64,000 bases of DNA from Bianquea renquensis (GCF_014384895.1 NZ_JACRSQ010000009.1:75145-139144), one strand, 5' to 3'. Positions 33,370 to 41,827 are shown, numbered from the stretch's first letter. Made by a program: numbers and translations. The notes: generated by a model not told the origin, from the letters alone.

Positions 33370-35712
33370 ATGATCAGCACAATTACAAAGAGAGACGGGC
33401 GGAAAGCAACCTTTGACCTGCAAAAAATTGCCAGTGCGATTTTTAAAGCGGCACAGGCGACGGGAGGCCGCAATTATGACGAGGCGATGGAGTTGGCCAG
33501 TCAAGTGGAGACTTATCTGGTGCAGGAAGGAGAAATGCAGCCGTCGGTTGAGCATATCCAGGATGTCGTGGAGAAAGTGCTGATTGAAAATGGACATGCC
33601 CGCACAGCGAAAGAGTATATTTTGTATCGGGCAGAGCGCACCAGAGTCCGTGAGATGAATACGCGTCTGATGAAAACCTACGAGGATCTCACATTCAAAG
33701 ACGCAAAGGATAATGATATCAAGCGGGAAAACGCCAATATCGACGGCGACACGGCCATGGGGACTATGTTAAAGTATGGGTCGGAGGGAGCAAAGCAGTT
33801 CTGTGAGATGTATATATTGAAGCCAGAACACGCCCAGGCCCATAGTGCCGGGGACATCCACATTCACGATATGGATTTTCTGACGCTGACCACCACCTGT
33901 TGCCAGATTGACATTGACAAGCTATTTCAACGAGGGTTTTCCACAGGCCATGGCTTTCTGCGCGAGCCCAACGATATCGCCAGCTATGCGGCATTGGCCT
34001 GTATAGCCATTCAGTCCAACCAGAATGACCAACATGGAGGCCAGAGCATTCCAAACTTTGACTATGCCATGGCGAAGGGGGTGGCGAAAACCTATGACAA
34101 ACTGTACCGCCAAAATCTGGGGAGAGCGCTGGAGCTGTTGGCGGAGGAGGAGAACGGTGAAGAGGTTGCCAGGAGAATCTCGGATGAAGCGAAGGCAGCT
34201 AGCGAAGCCATGCCAAAGCTAGATGACGGCGAGACCTATATGGAAGCGGAGCTGGAGATCCTTGCCCGTGCCTACGGAACGTCCATAGCGCGAAGGCTAC
34301 AGAACTTTGCCTTCGCACGAGCGAACAGAGAGACGGACCGAGCCGTGTATCAAGCGATGGAGGCTTTTGTCCATAATCTAAATACCATGCATTCCAGGGC
34401 GGGCGCACAGATACCCTTTAGCTCTATCAATTATGGGATGGATACTACGCCAGAGGGGCGCATGATCATAAAGAATGTGCTCTTAGCCACGGAGGGAGGG
34501 CTTGGCAATGGTGAGACCCCCATCTTTCCAATCCACATCTTTAAGGTGAAAGAGGGCGTAAACTACAATCCGGGGGATCCAAATTATGATTTGTTCAAGC
34601 TGGCCTGCCGTGTGAGTGCGAAACGGCTGTTTCCCAATTTTTCATTCCTGGATGCCCCTTTTAACGCATGTTTTTATAAAGAAGGGAAACCGGAGACGGA
34701 GATCGCGTATATGGGATGCCGTACTCGTGTAATTTCCAATGTTCATGACCCGGAGCGGCAGATTGTGAATGGGCGTGGAAACCTCAGCTTCACATCCGTT
34801 AATTTGCCGCGACTGGCAATCCTGAGCAATCGCAACCTGGATCTATTCTTTGAACAGCTGGACCGGAAGATCGATTTGGTCATCGATCAATTGCTTGAGC
34901 GCTTTGAGATACAGGCACAGAAGGTTGTCCGAAATTATCCCTTCCTAATGGGGCAGGGGATCTGGATCGACTCTGAGAAGCTGGGATCGGAGGATTCCAT
35001 CCGGGAAATCTTGAAGCATGGAACGCTTTCCATGGGCTTTATCGGCCTGGCAGAATGCCTGAAGGCATTGACCGGCTTCCATCACGGGGAGAGCCGGGAG
35101 TCGCAGAACTTAGGGTTGGAGATTATTGGATATATGCGGCGCAGGATGGACGAGGCGGCGGAGAAATATAAAATGAATTTCTCCTTGATCGGTACCCCGG
35201 CGGAGGGGCTGTCGGGTCGCTTTGTGCGGATGGATGCGAAAAAATTCGGCGTTATACCGGGTGTCACAGATCGGGAATACTATACGAACTCTTTCCACGT
35301 GCCGGTTTACTGTGACATATCCGCTTGGGACAAGATCCGCCTTGAGGCGCCGTACCATGCGCTGACCAACGGTGGGCACATTACCTACGTGGAGTTGGAT
35401 GGAGATCCCACGGAGAATCTGGAGGCGTTCGAGCAGGTGATTCGCTGCATGAAGGAAGCTGGGGTGGGCTATGGGTCCATCAATCATCCAGTGGACCGGG
35501 ATCCGGTGTGCGGCTATACCGGGATCATCGGGGACACATGCCCTAACTGCGGGCGGGCCGAGACGGAGGACCAGCCCTTTGAACGAATCCGCCGCATTAC
35601 CGGCTATCTGGTTGGAACGCTGGACCGGTTTAACGATGCAAAACAGGCGGAAGTCCGGGATCGGGTTAAACATTCCCTTGGGACAGGCCTGGGAGAAATG
35701 GAGCGGATTTAG
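33370..35712 (+). CDS. nrdD: Anaerobic ribonucleoside-triphosphate reductase NrdD
   Basis: A 780-residue class III ribonucleotide reductase that makes deoxynucleotides without oxygen, using a glycyl radical. Residues 1-92 form an ATP-cone (MISTITKRDGRKATFDLQKIA and onward) for allosteric activity control. The barrel follows, with CCQIDIDKLFQRGF and HMHSRAGAQ-like NTMHSRAGAQIPFSS segments. Near the C-terminus C714, C724 and C727 (VCGY, TCPNCGR) belong to the structural zinc site. The radical glycine is G745 in RRITGYLVG. The start ATG 33370 has GAAAGGGG upstream. nrdG starts directly after the stop codon. The oxygen sensitivity of the enzyme supports an anaerobic lifestyle. Confidence 0.96.
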   Translation: MISTITKRDGRKATFDLQKIASAIFKAAQATGGRNYDEAMELASQVETYLVQEGEMQPSVEHIQDVVEKVLIENGHARTAKEYILYRAERTRVREMNTRLMKTYEDLTFKDAKDNDIKRENANIDGDTAMGTMLKYGSEGAKQFCEMYILKPEHAQAHSAGDIHIHDMDFLTLTTTCCQIDIDKLFQRGFSTGHGFLREPNDIASYAALACIAIQSNQNDQHGGQSIPNFDYAMAKGVAKTYDKLYRQNLGRALELLAEEENGEEVARRISDEAKAASEAMPKLDDGETYMEAELEILARAYGTSIARRLQNFAFARANRETDRAVYQAMEAFVHNLNTMHSRAGAQIPFSSINYGMDTTPEGRMIIKNVLLATEGGLGNGETPIFPIHIFKVKEGVNYNPGDPNYDLFKLACRVSAKRLFPNFSFLDAPFNACFYKEGKPETEIAYMGCRTRVISNVHDPERQIVNGRGNLSFTSVNLPRLAILSNRNLDLFFEQLDRKIDLVIDQLLERFEIQAQKVVRNYPFLMGQGIWIDSEKLGSEDSIREILKHGTLSMGFIGLAECLKALTGFHHGESRESQNLGLEIIGYMRRRMDEAAEKYKMNFSLIGTPAEGLSGRFVRMDAKKFGVIPGVTDREYYTNSFHVPVYCDISAWDKIRLEAPYHALTNGGHITYVELDGDPTENLEAFEQVIRCMKEAGVGYGSINHPVDRDPVCGYTGIIGDTCPNCGRAETEDQPFERIRRITGYLVGTLDRFNDAKQAEVRDRVKHSLGTGLGEMERI

Positions 35713-36225
35713 ATGAAGGCGCTGCGCTTGGCGGGAGTGATTCGAGAATCGATAGTGGACGGGCCGGGTATCCGGCTCGTTATTTTTGCCCAGGGTTGCC
35801 CTCATAAGTGTCCAGGGTGCCATAACCCCGCAACCCATGATCCGGAGGGCGGGTATGACAGTGACCCACAGCAGATTCTGGAGGCGATCCGAGAGAATCC
35901 CATCCTCCAGGGGGTGACCTTTTCCGGCGGTGATCCCTTTCTCCAGGCGGATGGCTTTGCCCAGCTGGCCAGGGAGATTCATGCCCTCGGTCTCTCTGTC
36001 ATCACCTATACCGGGTATACGATGGAGCAGCTGTTGGCTGGGATTGATGAACATCCAGGGTGGAGGAAACTGTTGGAGGAGACGGACACTTTGATTGACG
36101 GTCCATTTCTGTTATCGGAAAAGAGTATGCTTCTTCCCTTCCGCGGGTCCCGAAATCAGCGGGTGTTGGACCCGCGAGCCTCTCTGGCGGCGGGGAAGCC
36201 TGTGGAGAAGGATTTTTCGATATAA
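35713..36225 (+). CDS. nrdG: Anaerobic ribonucleotide reductase activating enzyme NrdG
   Basis: A 170-residue radical SAM activase that generates the glycyl radical on NrdD. The cluster motif is CPHKCPGC (C-x3-C-x2-C) at about residues 29-36, followed by HNP. VTFSGGDPFLQAD is the SAM-binding GGE-type motif with D in place of E, which is common in NrdG. TDTLIDGPFLLSEKS and the C-terminal FRGSRNQRVLD are family features. The ATG at 35713 abuts the nrdD stop codon, so translation is coupled. Expression follows the nrdD promoter and NrdR box. Confidence 0.95.
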   Translation: MKALRLAGVIRESIVDGPGIRLVIFAQGCPHKCPGCHNPATHDPEGGYDSDPQQILEAIRENPILQGVTFSGGDPFLQADGFAQLAREIHALGLSVITYTGYTMEQLLAGIDEHPGWRKLLEETDTLIDGPFLLSEKSMLLPFRGSRNQRVLDPRASLAAGKPVEKDFSI

Positions 36226-36231
36226 AAGCAT

Positions 36232-36260
36232 TTGACAGAATAGGAAAACAACGGTAGAAT
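36232..36260 (+). promoter_or_regulatory. Promoter of the queuosine-precursor operon
   Basis: A perfect TTGACA (36232-36237), a 17-bp spacer and TAGAAT (36255-36260). Transcription would run through the structured leader into the AI-2E-family gene. Confidence 0.75.
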
Positions 36261-36310
36261 ATAGGAGTCCGCAGTTCAAGGCTGAGATGAGCTTTAGCGG
36301 GGAGAGGGGC

Positions 36311-36420
36311 AGTTTAGCCGGGCATTTGTGTCGGAGCGCCACAAATGCAAATCGCAGCCGCAAATTTGAGATTTGCGCTGCGCACCTTCGCGCAAGAGCG
36401 CTCCGGAATGGAGGATCGAT
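36311..36420 (+). repeat. Structured leader element, copy C, before the AI-2E-family transporter gene
   Basis: This is a divergent copy without stem I. Stem II pairs 36322-36330 with 36340-36348, and its loop TCGGAGCGC has GGAGCG at 36333-36338. Stem III is rebuilt with different bases: CGCAGC (36353-36358) and GCAAAT (36360-36365) pair with ATTTGC (36371-36376) and GCTGCG (36377-36382). CGCTCC at 36399-36404 lies 16 nt before ATG 36421, followed by GGAGG. The retained loop, partner and spacing despite changed stems point to selection on RNA structure. Confidence 0.75.
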
Positions 36421-37629
36421 ATGAAGCTTTCCAAACGAAATAAGACCTTGCTGACGATCATCGGAATCTCGATTGTAATGTTTGTCGCCATCTTAAATCT
36501 GGGTTCAATCTTTAAGGTGCTTAAATCTGGGTTCGCGCTGGCACAGCCTGTTTTGGTGGGATGCGCCATTGCCTTTATTCTGAACGTATTTCTGAAATTT
36601 TTTGAGGACCGCGTCTTTCGGCGGTTGCAAGGCCCTCAGCACAAAATTTGGAATAAAATTCACCGGCCCGTCTGTATTGTGTTGACCCTTCTCGTTGTTC
36701 TCGGAATCATCCTAGTTGTGATCCGACTCATCCTTCCGGAACTGGTGGAAACCATCAATACCCTTGCCGATAATATTCCCTCGTATATCAAGCAGATTCA
36801 GACGTGGATTGAGCAGGCGATGGGGGCGCTCAATATTTCGGAGGCGACTTTCGCCGATGTGGAGATCGACTGGAACAAGCTGAGCTCCATGGTGGTGGAT
36901 TTTCTGAAGAACGGGTCCGCCCAGGTGCTGACGACCACAGTTACCATCACCTCTTCTATCTTTAGCACGGTCGTGAACTTTTTCATGAGCGTCATATTTG
37001 GTATTTATATACTGGGGCAAAAAGAAAAGCTCGGCCGTCAGCTGAAACAGATTCTCTTTGCCTACCTGCCAAATGCGAAAGCGGCCAGGACATTGGAAAT
37101 CGGCCGCCTCTCCAATCGTATTTTTTCAGCATTCGTATCGGGACAGCTGACGGAAGCTGTGATTATAGGCGTGCTATGCTTTTTCGGCATGACCATCTTT
37201 CGAATGCCCTATGCCCCCATGGTCGCGGTTCTGGTGGGCTTTACGGCGCTGATTCCCATATTTGGAGCCTTTATCGGAACCGCCATAGGCGCCTTTTTGA
37301 TCTTGATGGTCAGTCCGATCAAAGCTTTTTGGTTTGTTATTTTCATCATTGTACTGCAGCAAGTGGAAGGAAATTTAATCTATCCCCGTGTCGTGGGGAC
37401 GTCGGTGGGGCTGCCGGGAATTTGGGTTTTAGCGGCCATCATCATAGGAGGAGGGGCTTTCGGCATGATCGGGATGCTCATCAGCGTGCCCATCGCCTCA
37501 GTCCTGTACTGTCTGATACGGGAGTCTGTTGGAAAGAGGCTCAAGCGAAAGTCCATGTCCCCCGACGTGCTGAAGGAGATTGGTCAGAATGGAGGTAAAC
37601 AAAATGAATCCGATGCATCTGTTTCCTAA
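36421..37629 (+). CDS. AI-2E-family transporter (PF01594 type membrane protein)
   Basis: A 402-residue integral membrane protein with about seven hydrophobic segments. Two helices fill the N-terminal 65 residues, a long soluble stretch follows at about 120-180, and the C-terminal half is conserved (VAVLVGFTALIPIFGAFIGTAIG, and VEGNLIYPRVVGTSVGLPGIWV). That pattern is the AI-2E family (TqsA/YdbO-like). The family is linked to export of small molecules or ions, and quorum-signal transport is proven for only a few members. The start ATG 36421 has GGAGG 6 nt upstream. The gene overlaps queC by 26 bp, which couples it to queuosine-precursor synthesis; whether it moves a deazapurine is only a hypothesis. 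Confidence 0.9.
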   Translation: MKLSKRNKTLLTIIGISIVMFVAILNLGSIFKVLKSGFALAQPVLVGCAIAFILNVFLKFFEDRVFRRLQGPQHKIWNKIHRPVCIVLTLLVVLGIILVVIRLILPELVETINTLADNIPSYIKQIQTWIEQAMGALNISEATFADVEIDWNKLSSMVVDFLKNGSAQVLTTTVTITSSIFSTVVNFFMSVIFGIYILGQKEKLGRQLKQILFAYLPNAKAARTLEIGRLSNRIFSAFVSGQLTEAVIIGVLCFFGMTIFRMPYAPMVAVLVGFTALIPIFGAFIGTAIGAFLILMVSPIKAFWFVIFIIVLQQVEGNLIYPRVVGTSVGLPGIWVLAAIIIGGGAFGMIGMLISVPIASVLYCLIRESVGKRLKRKSMSPDVLKEIGQNGGKQNESDASVS

Positions 37630-38323
37630 AATACCGGGGAAGGCGGTGGTGGTCTTTTCGGGCGGTCAGGACTCGACAACCTGTCTGTACTGGGCACTGC
37701 GAGTCTTTGACGAGGTGGAGGCGGTCACGTTTTTTTATCAGCAGCGGCACCATCTGGAGGTGGAGGCGGCAAAACAGTTGGCTAAGAATGCAGGAGTCCG
37801 GCATCACCTCCTGGATGTCTCGGTGATGAATCAGTTGGCGCCGAGTTCGCTGACGAGGGAGGAAGTTCCGGTTCTCTCTGCGGAGGAGGCCCGGGAGGGG
37901 CTCAGCAAAGGGGAGCTGCCGAGCACCTTTGTGCCGGGTCGCAACATGGTATTCTTAACCTTTGCGGGCATTCTGGCGCGGCAGGTGGGCGCGAAGCATA
38001 TTGTGACGGGCGTCTGCGAGACAGATTTCTCCGGGTATCCCGATTGCCGGGACATGTTCGTCAAGAGCCTAAATGTGACGGTAAACCTGGCAATGGAAGA
38101 GTCCTTCGTCATCCATACGCCCCTCATGTGGCTGGACAAAAAGGCGACCTGGAAAATGGCCGATGACTTGGGTGTGCTGGATATCATCAAAAATCAGACC
38201 TTGACTTGCTATAACGGGATTATGGGGGACGGCTGTGGGACATGCCCATCCTGCTATCTGCGCAGGCGAGGATATGAGGAATATATGGAGAGCAAGCATG
38301 GTACAGATTGCGAAAGAGTTTGA
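37604..38323 (+). CDS. queC: 7-cyano-7-deazaguanine (preQ0) synthase QueC
   Basis: A 239-residue ATP-dependent enzyme that turns 7-carboxy-7-deazaguanine into preQ0. I start at ATG 37604 (MNPMHLFPKIPG), 6 nt after GGAGGT. The PP-loop FSGGQDSTTCLYWAL is near residues 17-31. The zinc-binding cysteines sit in CYNGIMGDGCGTCPSC near the C-terminus, followed by LRRRGYEEY. GVCETDFSGYPDCR is another family motif. The gene overlaps both neighbours (26 bp each side), so the operon is tightly coupled. It acts after QueE and before QueF, both encoded just downstream. Confidence 0.96.
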   Translation: MNPMHLFPKIPGKAVVVFSGGQDSTTCLYWALRVFDEVEAVTFFYQQRHHLEVEAAKQLAKNAGVRHHLLDVSVMNQLAPSSLTREEVPVLSAEEAREGLSKGELPSTFVPGRNMVFLTFAGILARQVGAKHIVTGVCETDFSGYPDCRDMFVKSLNVTVNLAMEESFVIHTPLMWLDKKATWKMADDLGVLDIIKNQTLTCYNGIMGDGCGTCPSCYLRRRGYEEYMESKHGTDCERV

Positions 38324-39491
38324 ATTTGAAGCGGCCCACCAGCTGGAAAGCCATGACGGGCAGTGCGCCAATATCCATGGCCATTCCTATCGGCTGCGGG
38401 TGACGCTGAAGGGAAGCCCTCGGGAGCAGGAAGATGCGAAAGAGGGCTTTGTCATTGATTTTAAAGAGTTAAAACAGAGGGTTAAGGCCGCATTTTTAGA
38501 TGAATGGGATCACGCCTTTCTGGCAAAGGGCACAGAGGCAATTCTGCCGCAGATGAAATCCCAGGGGCTTAAAATCGTGGAATTGGGATTTCGAGCTACG
38601 GCGGAAAATATGTGTCAGCACATCGCATGGCTGTTGTACAAGCAGGGGCTTCCCGTGGACTCGGTCCGGCTGTATGAGACAAGGACCAGCTACGCGCAGG
38701 TTGCCATGGAGGACCTGCTCCGGCAGGGGGGACCTTCCTGTTATAACCGGCCAAAACCCGTTTGTCTGGACGAAAAGCTCCCGGTCAGCGAAATTTTTGG
38801 CCCCACGATACAGGGCGAGGGGATGGCCATCGGGCAGAAGAGTTTATTTCTGCGGATGTATGGATGCGACGATCACTGCAGCTGGTGCGACAGCACATAT
38901 GCGTGGGATGGGCAGGAAGCACCAAAGCACTGGAGCGTTGAACAAATCGTTCAAAAGATTCAAGATTTAGGACAGTCATGTGGATGCCGCTATATCACTC
39001 TAACAGGGGGAAATCCTTGTATTCATGAGGGGGCAGCCATGAACTCTCTCATTACAGTTTTGAAGAAGTATGGCTATCACATTGGGGTGGAAACCCAGGG
39101 GACAAGGAATCCAGGTTGGTTACGGGAGGTGGACGCTGTGACCATCAGCCCAAAGCCGCCATCCAGTGGAAATCCGACTTCCGCCGCCGCCGTCCTGCCA
39201 TTGGTCCGACGGCTACAGCAGCATCGGATTCCTTTTTCCTTTAAGGTCGTCCTGTTTACAGAAGAAGATTTTGACTATATGAAACAGCTTTACCGTCAAT
39301 TTCCAGGGCCTGAGTACCCTTGGTATGTTCAACCGGGAAATTCGAATGCAAAGGATACGTTTGAGCTTGCGCAGGCGGTTTCACGCTATGAGGAGATATG
39401 CCAGCGGATCCTGCAAGATCCTGAGTTAAGTTGGGTCAAGCCCCTACCCCAACTGCATACTTGGCTATGGGGAAATGAAAGGGGAGTGTGA
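38298..39491 (+). CDS. Fused 6-carboxytetrahydropterin synthase / 7-carboxy-7-deazaguanine synthase (QueD-QueE)
   Basis: A 397-residue bifunctional protein. Residues 1-145 are QueD: zinc ligands H14, H27 and H29 (EAAHQL, IHGHSY), catalytic C23 in GQCANIHGH, D71-H72 in DEWDHAFL and E127 in YETRTSYAQV. Residues about 160-397 are QueE, a radical SAM enzyme: EIFGPTIQGEG, cluster cysteines C190, C194 and C197 (C-x3-C-x2-C in GCDDHCSWCDS), LTGGNP and VETQGT. A short linker of about 15 residues joins them, with no stop codon or frameshift between. GGAGAG precedes ATG 38298. The fusion would catalyse two consecutive steps from dihydroneopterin triphosphate to 7-carboxy-7-deazaguanine. In most bacteria these are separate genes. 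Confidence 0.95.
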   Translation: MVQIAKEFEFEAAHQLESHDGQCANIHGHSYRLRVTLKGSPREQEDAKEGFVIDFKELKQRVKAAFLDEWDHAFLAKGTEAILPQMKSQGLKIVELGFRATAENMCQHIAWLLYKQGLPVDSVRLYETRTSYAQVAMEDLLRQGGPSCYNRPKPVCLDEKLPVSEIFGPTIQGEGMAIGQKSLFLRMYGCDDHCSWCDSTYAWDGQEAPKHWSVEQIVQKIQDLGQSCGCRYITLTGGNPCIHEGAAMNSLITVLKKYGYHIGVETQGTRNPGWLREVDAVTISPKPPSSGNPTSAAAVLPLVRRLQQHRIPFSFKVVLFTEEDFDYMKQLYRQFPGPEYPWYVQPGNSNAKDTFELAQAVSRYEEICQRILQDPELSWVKPLPQLHTWLWGNERGV

Positions 39492-39493
39492 GT

Positions 39494-40135
39494 GTGGAGA
39501 CCGGATTCTCAGATAAGGAAAGAAAAAAGCTACTGGCGTCGGGCGTCGATCCGGACCGATTTTCCCATGAGGAGCAGCGGGATATGAAAGAGCGAATCCT
39601 GCCGGCGTTTAAGCGGTTGATTGAAATCTGCGGCGATGATCCATCCAGGGAAGGGATGGAGGAGACTCCATTTCGCGCCCTTAAAGCTTTTCTGGAGTAT
39701 ACAAAGGGGTATGGAACAGATCCGGCGGATCATCTGGCGACAACCTTTCCAGCGCAAAACCAGGATTTAGTCTTGATCCGTGATATTGAATTCTTCTCCC
39801 TGTGTGAGCACCACTTGGCTCCGTTCTATGGTAAATGTCATGTGGCCTATATTCCGAAGCAGAGGATAACGGGATTGTCGAAGCTGGCGCGGGTGGTGGA
39901 GGGTTACGCGAGACGGTTTCAGGTGCAGGAGCGAATGACAGAACAGATCGCCGATGCGGTTATGGACCGGCTGGACGCTCAGGGAGCTATCTGTGTCATT
40001 GAGGCCCGACATATGTGCATGGCCATGCGAGGCGTGGCAAAACCAGATGCAGTCACAACAACGTCAGCCATACGGGGAATCTACCATGACGATTCCGATC
40101 TTCGCATGGAGACGATGAATCTGATCAAAGGGTAG
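39494..40135 (+). CDS. folE: GTP cyclohydrolase I FolE
   Basis: A 213-residue enzyme (from GTG 39494) that converts GTP to dihydroneopterin triphosphate, the substrate of QueD. GGGGAG lies 7 nt before GTG 39494; GTG 39488, which overlaps the preceding stop codon, is possible but poorly spaced. Zinc ligands are in FFSLCEHHLAPFYGKCHVAY and CVIEARHMCMAMRG. ITGLSKLARVVEGYARRFQVQERMTEQI is the family core. Its placement in the operon between queDE and queF suggests dedication to queuosine, though folate synthesis can share it. The length and motifs are normal. Confidence 0.95.
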   Translation: METGFSDKERKKLLASGVDPDRFSHEEQRDMKERILPAFKRLIEICGDDPSREGMEETPFRALKAFLEYTKGYGTDPADHLATTFPAQNQDLVLIRDIEFFSLCEHHLAPFYGKCHVAYIPKQRITGLSKLARVVEGYARRFQVQERMTEQIADAVMDRLDAQGAICVIEARHMCMAMRGVAKPDAVTTTSAIRGIYHDDSDLRMETMNLIKG

Positions 40136-40144
40136 GGGACGAGT

Positions 40145-40642
40145 ATGCAGGGAAGAAATAGAGAAGAATTATCTGGAATACATTTCCTGGGAAATCAAAA
40201 AACGACATATCCTGTCAACTATGCCCCGGAAATGTTGGAGACATTTGTCAACAAGCATCCCGGTCGCGACTACTGGGTAAAGTTTAATTGTCCGGAGTTT
40301 ACCAGCTTGTGTCCAATGACAGGACAGCCAGATTTTGGCTGTGTGTATATATCCTATGTACCAGACCAGAAAATGGTGGAGAGCAAATCACTCAAGCTGT
40401 ACCTATTTAGCTTCCGCAATCACGGGGATTTTCATGAAGATTGCTGTAACATCATCATGGAGGATCTGATCCGCCTGATGGAGCCCAAATATATTGAAGT
40501 CTGGTGCAAGTTTACACCGCGGGGGGGGATCAGCATCGATCCCTACTGCAACTATGGCCGTCCGGGAACGAAATACGAGGAAATGGCAGAGTTCCGGTTC
40601 CGCAGCCATGATCTGTACCCGGAGAAGGTGGATAACCGGTAG
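40145..40642 (+). CDS. queF: NADPH-dependent preQ0 reductase QueF (YkvM type)
   Basis: A 165-residue nitrile reductase that reduces preQ0 to preQ1, the base inserted in tRNA. It is the short, unimodular type. The catalytic cysteine is C56 in TSLCPMTGQPDFG, with proton donor D63. The QueF signature ESKSLKLYLFSFRNHGDFHEDC follows. It completes the set queC, queDE, folE and queF needed to make preQ1 from GTP. Neither the tRNA-exchanging Tgt nor QueA/QueG is in the window. It converges with the regulator gene 5 bp away, with no obvious terminator in between. Confidence 0.96.
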   Translation: MQGRNREELSGIHFLGNQKTTYPVNYAPEMLETFVNKHPGRDYWVKFNCPEFTSLCPMTGQPDFGCVYISYVPDQKMVESKSLKLYLFSFRNHGDFHEDCCNIIMEDLIRLMEPKYIEVWCKFTPRGGISIDPYCNYGRPGTKYEEMAEFRFRSHDLYPEKVDNR

Positions 40643-40647
40643 TGAAT

Positions 40648-41700
40648 TTACGCCTGGCTGCTTTCCCGGATAATGAGTTTGCCGGGAATGATGACCTCAT
40701 CCGGGATCGGATGGCCTTGCAGCCGTTCTTTCATGAATAAGTACGCCGTTCGGGCGATGTCCTTCTGATTGAAGGCGATGGTAGACAAAGCCGGTGTGCT
40801 TCTCCGGCTTTGATCGATATTGTCGATGCCGATGACCTTGACGTGTCCGGGGATCTGAATGCCCCAGCGGGTGAGTTCCTGCATGGCGCCCAAGGCCATC
40901 ATGTCATTGCTGGCCACGAGACCGTCAAATTCAACTCCCTTTTCCAGCACCGCCCGTATTCCATTGGAACCTGAGGAGAAGGACCAGTTCCCATCCGCGA
41001 TCAAGATACAATCCATGGATATGCCAGCGCTCGCCAAGGCTTCCCGATACCCTTCCAGCCGGTCTCGATTGACGGAATCATCGATTCCATTGAGAAATAT
41101 GATTTTGCGGCAGCCCTGTTGCAGCAAGTGTTTTGTTGCCTGATAGCCGGAGACGAAATCCGCGTAGTTAATGCGAGGAAAGTGGGGATAATTGTGGGCT
41201 AGACAGATGGATGGAATTTGGTGATGGCGAGAATATTCTAGAAAGCGGGAATCCACGTTGGCAACCCAGATTACGCCGCGAACTGTGTCGGGATGGCGGA
41301 GATAGGGCGGAATGTCGTCGTTGGCGCAGACTTTGGCGAACAGGACGTTTGCCCCATCGGCTTTACAGTATTCTTCCAGATAATTGCAGATCTCGATGTG
41401 GTATAGCTGCGCCTGCCGGTCCATATCGCCGGAAATAACAAAGGCGATCATATAGGAGGAGTCTGGCGGGTCGGGAATCGAGGGGGCGATGACACGGCTG
41501 CCGGCGCCCGGGAGCGTCTGGATATAGCCCTCCTCCTGAAGGAGTTTCAGCGCTTTGCGCAGTGTCAGCCGTTCCACCTGATATTCTGTGCTGAGAAGAC
41601 GCTCCGCTGGGAGATACTGGCCATCTGCGTAGATGTGGGATTCAATTTTATATTTTAGATCGTCATAGATCTTTTTGTAGAGAGGGTCTCGATTGTTCAT
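40648..41700 (-). CDS. GntR/LacI-type transcriptional regulator (AraR-like)
   Basis: A 350-residue repressor with an N-terminal GntR winged helix and a C-terminal LacI-type sugar-binding domain, as in AraR. The DNA-binding part covers about residues 1-70: PLYKKIYDDLKYKIES, then LPAERLLSTEYQVERLTLRKAL. The effector domain starts near residue 80 (YMIAFVISGDMDRQAQ) and contains DGLVASNDMMALGAMQEL and VIGIDNIDQSRRSTPALSTI. It is divergent from an IlvD/Edd-family dehydratase gene, and inverted repeats fill the 127-bp gap, so it probably represses that gene and itself in response to a sugar or sugar acid. The start ATG 41700 has only a weak site upstream. Confidence 0.9.
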   Translation of the reverse strand: MNNRDPLYKKIYDDLKYKIESHIYADGQYLPAERLLSTEYQVERLTLRKALKLLQEEGYIQTLPGAGSRVIAPSIPDPPDSSYMIAFVISGDMDRQAQLYHIEICNYLEEYCKADGANVLFAKVCANDDIPPYLRHPDTVRGVIWVANVDSRFLEYSRHHQIPSICLAHNYPHFPRINYADFVSGYQATKHLLQQGCRKIIFLNGIDDSVNRDRLEGYREALASAGISMDCILIADGNWSFSSGSNGIRAVLEKGVEFDGLVASNDMMALGAMQELTRWGIQIPGHVKVIGIDNIDQSRRSTPALSTIAFNQKDIARTAYLFMKERLQGHPIPDEVIIPGKLIIRESSQA

Positions 41701-41756
41701 GCTCAGAAAACCACCATTTCGATAGAGTCACATTGGGGAATGCTTCTTTAAGTATA

Positions 41757-41812
41757 TAGGAAATGAAAAAGAAAAGCAAGGCTTTACTTGTTTTCGGGAT
41801 GTCTATTTCCTA
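41757..41812. promoter_or_regulatory. Nested inverted repeats, likely regulator operators
   Basis: Outer pair TAGGAAAT (41757-41764) and ATTTCCTA (41805-41812); inner pair AAAGCAAG (41773-41780) and CTTGTTTT (41787-41794, one mismatch). Both are centred in the divergent gap between the GntR/LacI-type regulator and the dehydratase. Confidence 0.5.
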
Positions 41813-41827
41813 GGGAGGAGTTTTGTC

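Noticed and set aside
36241..36420. A preQ1 riboswitch before the queuosine operon
   Set aside because: I see no preQ1-I or preQ1-II type aptamer. The structured sequence there is shared with two leaders of unrelated genes.
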